Assembly: GCF_000151315.2 (NCBI RefSeq)
Contig: NW_011887292.1
Location: forward strand, 2,333,181-2,397,180
Direction of reading: 5' to 3'
From: Capsaspora owczarzaki ATCC 30864
Taxonomy: Eukaryota > Opisthokonta > Filasterea
Length of the DNA stretch: 64,000 nt
Shown in pieces: positions 60,801 to 64,000 of this stretch. The position numbers and the translations under genes were made by a program. The notes below the pieces were generated by a model. The model saw nothing but the letters and a program-made list of their open reading frames with translations, had not been told where the DNA came from and searched no databases. Within the stretch, counting starts at the first letter, position 1. Every line of letters begins with the position of its first letter.

Positions 60801-61395
60801 AACTGGCAGCGGTCGCTCCACCCTTTGAGCTGGCATGGAGTGCAGACGGGTTTGACGCCGTCGCAGCGTCGGTGCCGTGTCTGTCAAAGCACAAAGCACA
60901 AGAGACAGGAGAAGGGGCGGGAGGGAGATGAGCAAGATTTGCGCCATATGCACGCACATTCGAGTGTCATGAGCAAAGATCGGTTTGGCCAAGAGCGAGC
61001 GAGCGAGAGGGAGAGAGAGAGGAGCGGTGTTGAGGAAATCTCCGTGATTTTGCTCACTCACTTTGGACGCTTGTTCGTTGCGCTGTTCGCACGCTTTATA
61101 CTGCGTCTCAAAACCCACTCAAAAAACCCCCCATTCAAAAAACACCCAAGCCGAAAACAGGGAGAGGGGGGGGGGAGGCGCTTGGGACGTATGGAAGTAC
61201 ATCTTGCGCGTGGGACCGCGCCGCGACTTCCAACTATGGAGCAGCTCCTCAAAAAGGGGCGTCTCACTAGCGCCAACCCCACACACATGGAGCAGCCCTC
61301 GACAAGTCGGGGGAAATGGGTGGGAAGTGCAGGAGGAAGAAGCTGTTGCGCACCTGGCAAGCGCTGCAGGCGTTCGAGATGAGCTTTGGAGGCAT
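57872..61395 (-). CDS. Zn2Cys6 binuclear-cluster transcription factor
   Basis: Fungal-type DNA-binding regulator. Exon 1 (complement 61354-61395) encodes MPPKLISNACSACQ. Exon 2 (complement 57872-60880) continues TRHRRCDGVKPVCTPCQLKG in frame (1016 aa). Joined, the cysteines at 10, 13, 20, 27, 30 and 39 have the canonical spacing C-x2-C-x6-C-x6-C-x2-C-x8-C. A basic linker (NKRGPKK) and a helical segment with QIRQLQDQILLMQQTLL follow, possibly a dimerisation coil. The large middle region has helices around FARMYFSDIADVYYN and REAVALLRAIHLLCLQRIG; this resembles the regulatory middle domain of fungal Zn-cluster proteins only in size and helicity. Poly-Ser and poly-Ala spacers are frequent. The 473-nt intron splits the zinc cluster. 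Target genes unknown. Confidence 0.85.
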
Positions 61396-61400
61396 CGGCG

Positions 61401-61403
61401 AAA

Positions 61404-61438
<35 letters not shown>

Positions 61439-61445
61439 AAAAAAA
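61401..61445. repeat. (CA)n(A)n run just upstream of the Zn2Cys6 start
   Basis: Seven CA units followed by about 29 A on the plus strand, beginning 6 bp upstream of the start codon on the minus strand. If the start is right, it lies in the 5' UTR as a poly(U) leader on the transcript. Confidence 0.85.
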
Positions 61446-61485
61446 GCAAAAACGACTGCAATCTTGATTGGGGCTTTGGACTGAT

Positions 61486-61491
61486 TTTATT
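61486..61491 (-). terminator. AATAAA polyadenylation signal after the SnoaL-like gene
   Basis: Canonical hexamer on the minus strand about 60 nt after the stop codon at 61552. Confidence 0.6.
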
Positions 61492-61551
61492 GAGAAACTG
61501 AGAGTTGGAGCATTGGCTGTGACAATGGCTGGCACCATGGGAGGACACGAA

Positions 61552-62246
61552 TTACGCATTGTTCGAGTTGAAAATGTCTATCGCGTCAGAGCACAGACAA
61601 GGCAGCAATGAGCACATCAACGCGTTTTGCCATGCCTCCTCAGACCGAGACTACTCACCGGTGTACAGATACATGTGGCCCGTGACATTGCGCCAGATGA
61701 CGACATACTTGCCTGTGTGCGTGTGTGTATGTGTGGGGTGTTTTTGGAGAAGGGAAGCAGGATGAGAAGAAAGAAACAAACAACAAACAAACCAACAAAC
61801 AAACTCTTCTTCTCCCACACGAACGCGCACCGCATTTTCATCCCCAGTCCAAAACAGTTTGGCAATCCAACACACATACCAACATCAAGGACAGAGCCGG
61901 TCGACGAGTAGAATGTGTAGTTCGAACGCTCGTACGCCAGCGCATCGCCGTGAAGGTAGCCAACCTCGACAATGTCAAACACGGCCTGGGCAACGCCTGA
62001 CGCGTGAGCGCCAGCAAAAAAGTTGCCGATATTTGCCTGACCCTCGATCGTGGGTGCGCCTGGGGGAAGCAAATGTGCATCCGGAGTGTACAGCTGTCCG
62101 ATTGCGGCACCGTTGCCTTGCGCAAACAGGGACATGAAAATCTTGTTGGCTGCAGCAATCGCATTGTACAGCACAGGGTCGTTGGCGGCGAAGGTCGTTG
62201 TCGCGCATGCCAGAAGAAGGGCAGTGAGGAGGATGGCTTGGCGCAT
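61552..62246 (-). CDS. Small secreted SnoaL/NTF2-like protein
   Basis: Exons complement(61552-61577, 61659-61712, 61880-62246) give 148 aa. The N-terminus is a clear signal peptide (MRQAILLTALLLACATTTFA). The mature part follows the SnoaL-like/DUF4440 cone-fold pattern: an opening helix with NDPVLYNAIAAANKIFMSLF, then IGQLYTPDAHLLPPGAPTIEG, GNFFAGAHASGVAQAVFDIV, SNYTFYSSTGSVLDVGKYV, and the closing strand WRNVTGHMYLYTDIFNSNNA. This ending is typical of the family. It is probably a ketosteroid-isomerase-like protein exported from the cell; ligand or reaction unknown. The last coding exon is only 26 nt. Confidence 0.8.
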
Positions 62247-62811
62247 TTCTTTGTGCGGTTTTCTAAAAGTAGGGGGGTTGCGGCGGAGAAACTGACGACG
62301 AAAACAAAACAAAAAGGGGCAGTGGTTAGCACAGACACCAGGCATTGCATGATGAAACCACAAGTCCTCAAATCAAGTTGGGCAGACGATGCGAGGCGAG
62401 GAGGAGTTTGCGCAGAACTGAACCAAAAACTCTCGCTACGGTGATTTCAATACAGGACACCGGGCCACAATACGGCGCACAGCAAGAGTTCGTGTCGAAA
62501 AATGTTCATCCGACAACATACATCCGCACGTCAAACAATTCGCATGCGAAATTCGTGCCCGTTTTGGAACATGCGGAGAAACTCAAAGTTTTCCCGCCTT
62601 TTCCTACAGTCCCGTTGCTCACACCCAGAGCTGACCCTTCCATGTTGGTAACTTCAAAGGATTTGTCTGACTCTCTCTTGTAGGTGGACCGGCTGGCGGA
62701 CGTCGTTGATTTGAGGGGGGGGGGGCGAGAGAGCAACGACGATTTGCCGCTTTCTTACATGTGAAGAAGAACGGTCAGAAAAAAACGAGGACTGAGTGGA
62801 GCGGCTCAAAC
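62247..62811. other. Spacer between SnoaL-like 5' end and Nudix 3' end
   Basis: 565 bp on a run of minus-strand genes. It should contain the promoter of the SnoaL-like gene and the 3' UTR of the Nudix gene. A G run lies at 62717-62727. Short frames here show no domain character. Confidence 0.45.
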
Positions 62812-63526
62812 TCAATTCGACTTGGCCTCCAATTGCGCAATGTAACGCTTGACGGCGGACATCGAGTCTGGCGTGAACGGCTCACCGGCGCTGCTGCGCG
62901 CGACCATGTCGCCCAACGTGAGCGTCTCAACGCTGAGGACTTCTTCGGGCTGCAGCACCAGGTCTGCCAGTCGGCCAGTGTAGTCGCACAGGAATGCACC
63001 GCCCCACACTTTGGTCACGCTGTCTTCGTGGAGGAAGTGGAAGAGCGGGGTCAGCGAGGCGGCGCTGATGCCGAGTTCCTCTTCCAGCTCGCGCCGAGCA
63101 CTCTGTCATCAGCATCATCATCATCATCATCGTCATCATCATTGGCACAACACAAAAGTCAGCAAGCGAGCTCACGTGTTACTTTGAGCAGCAATCCGTA
63201 AGTGCTCTGTTCTTTACCGGCTCGTACTCTTCGCCGTCCTGCATCACGCCGCCAGTGCACGCGTCCAGATACCCTGGGCAGTAGTCCTTGATCAAGGCAC
63301 GCTTCTGCACCACAAACAGCTCATCTTGCCAGCTGGCTGGGACGGGTTTCCCGGCCTCGCGATGCCGCACGAAAATGAAGGTTGCGCGGTGTCGGAGATT
63401 GTCCTTCCGCACACGCCAGCGCGGCACGACGTCGACGACATTGTCCTGCTCGTCCACAATCGCAACAGGCTCCGATTTGCTCAACCCTTGCGAGGGATCG
63501 GCCACCCGTTGGTACGCGGTCGACAT
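62812..63526 (-). CDS. Nudix hydrolase, YfcD/IPP-isomerase-like
   Basis: Two exons, complement(62812-63102, 63218-63526), give 199 aa. The fold begins with EPVAIVDEQDNVVDVVPR, RHRATFIFVRH and DELFVVQKRALIKDYCPGYLD. The Nudix box is split by the intron and reads GGVMQDGEEYEP then SARRELEEELGIS, matching GX5EX7REUXEEXGU. The catalytic Glu residues are present. The order PVAIVDE...V...R...LRHRA resembles bacterial YfcD and isopentenyl-diphosphate-isomerase-like Nudix enzymes. The substrate cannot be stated. The intron carries a (CAT)n microsatellite next to the acceptor. The start at 63526 is the first ATG in frame with the conserved N-terminus. Confidence 0.9.
63107..63143. repeat. (CAT)n microsatellite in the Nudix intron
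   Basis: About twelve CAT units with one CGT variant directly upstream of the splice acceptor at 63103-63105 on the gene's strand. Confidence 0.88.
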
Positions 63527-63899
63527 TTTGAGTACTCTGGGAAAAATGAGTGCACCAAGATTGGAAAAAGGATCAAATTGATATAATGAGGGGGTGAAGA
63601 ATGCCGCACAATGTTGGGTTGCAACCCAACATTGGCAGCGCGTTAACAAGAAGACACGGCACACACAAAAATCACGGAAACAAACAAAACAACAACAACA
63701 AACAAACAAACAAAAAATCAACAAATGGCATCTACCACCACGAGCTGGCTCCTCATACCAGAGATGGAGCAGCAGCGCGTCCTTGCGACAACCAAACAGC
63801 GAGATCGCGGTGTAGAAAGAAGGGGGGGGGGCGAAGAAAGAATAGAGATACAGCGGGCGTTAACGGAATTTTTTGGCATTGCTTTGCGTGCGTGCGTGC
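63527..63899. other. Intergenic stretch left of the truncated last gene
   Basis: 373 bp: promoter of the Nudix gene and 3' UTR of the next minus-strand gene. It contains an imperfect inverted GGGTTGCAACCC at 63617-63628 and an A/C-rich run with CAAA units at 63690-63715. No coding frame. Confidence 0.4.
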
Positions 63900-64000
63900 T
63901 TAGGCAGACGAGATCGTGGCCTCTTGTTGCTCGAGACTCAAGGACTCGCAAACAAACTCGATGGCTTCCTTGCCCTTGGCGGCAGTGGATCGGAAGCGGT
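63900..64000 (-). CDS. C-terminal fragment of an unrecognised protein, cut by window edge
   Basis: The minus-strand frame is open from the window edge to a TAA at 63900-63902 and gives 33 residues ending KGKEAIEFVCESLSLEQQ followed by EATISSA. The composition is protein-like and codon choice resembles neighbouring exons, but it is too short to identify. It would be the fifth minus-strand gene in a row. Confidence 0.5.
   Translation of the reverse strand, partial: RFRSTAAKGKEAIEFVCESLSLEQQEATISSA

Overview
The window is nuclear DNA from a eukaryote with a compact genome and many introns. I recognise 22 protein-coding genes, plus one fragment cut by the right edge. Nearly all can be read through by joining short GT-AG introns, mostly 50-160 nt and often T-rich. 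Three observations point to a unicellular opisthokont. Thymidylate synthase stands alone, not fused to DHFR. There is a Runt-domain (RUNX) transcription factor. A fungal-type Zn2Cys6 regulator sits beside animal-type genes (class C GPCR, NELF-E-like, extended synaptotagmin-like, ARID2-like). A filasterean such as Capsaspora owczarzaki is my best guess; this is inference from gene content, not an identity match.

Layout, left to right: exportin-7 3' part (+), thymidylate synthase (-), peroxisomal acyl-CoA oxidase (+), PUS10 pseudouridine synthase (-), a DUF2415/WD40 protein (+), DNA polymerase eta (+), about 2.9 kb without genes, RUNX factor (+), a class C GPCR with a betaine-binding-protein ectodomain (-), an SMP/multi-C2 extended-synaptotagmin/tricalbin protein (+), KTI12 (-), BAR-RhoGAP (+), CMSS1 (-), RasGEF (+), NELF-E-like (-), a Nudix-glutamine amidotransferase fusion (-), a leucine-rich-repeat protein (+), ARID2/RSC9-like (-), TRMT44 tRNA methyltransferase (+), RTF2 (-), Zn2Cys6 factor (-), a small secreted SnoaL-like protein (-), a YfcD-like Nudix hydrolase (-), and the last 33 codons of an unrecognised gene (-). 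Strands alternate over most of the window, giving divergent pairs with 0.2-0.6 kb between start codons and convergent pairs with 0.1-0.25 kb between stops.

The genes do not form one pathway. Loose themes are tRNA modification (PUS10, KTI12/Elongator, TRMT44), replication and damage tolerance (POLH, RTF2, TS), small-GTPase signalling (BAR-RhoGAP, RasGEF), transcription (RUNX, ARID2, NELF-E-like, Zn2Cys6) and membrane sensing or contact (GPCR, E-Syt).

The most unusual object is the gene at 21081-23843. It joins an extracellular type-II periplasmic-binding domain of the glycine betaine/OpuAC family to a seven-helix class C receptor core and a cytoplasmic coiled coil. Second is the Nudix-GATase1 fusion at 44754-46711. 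No virus-like elements, transposons, tRNA or rRNA genes or CRISPR arrays were recognised; repeats are microsatellites and homopolymer tracts.
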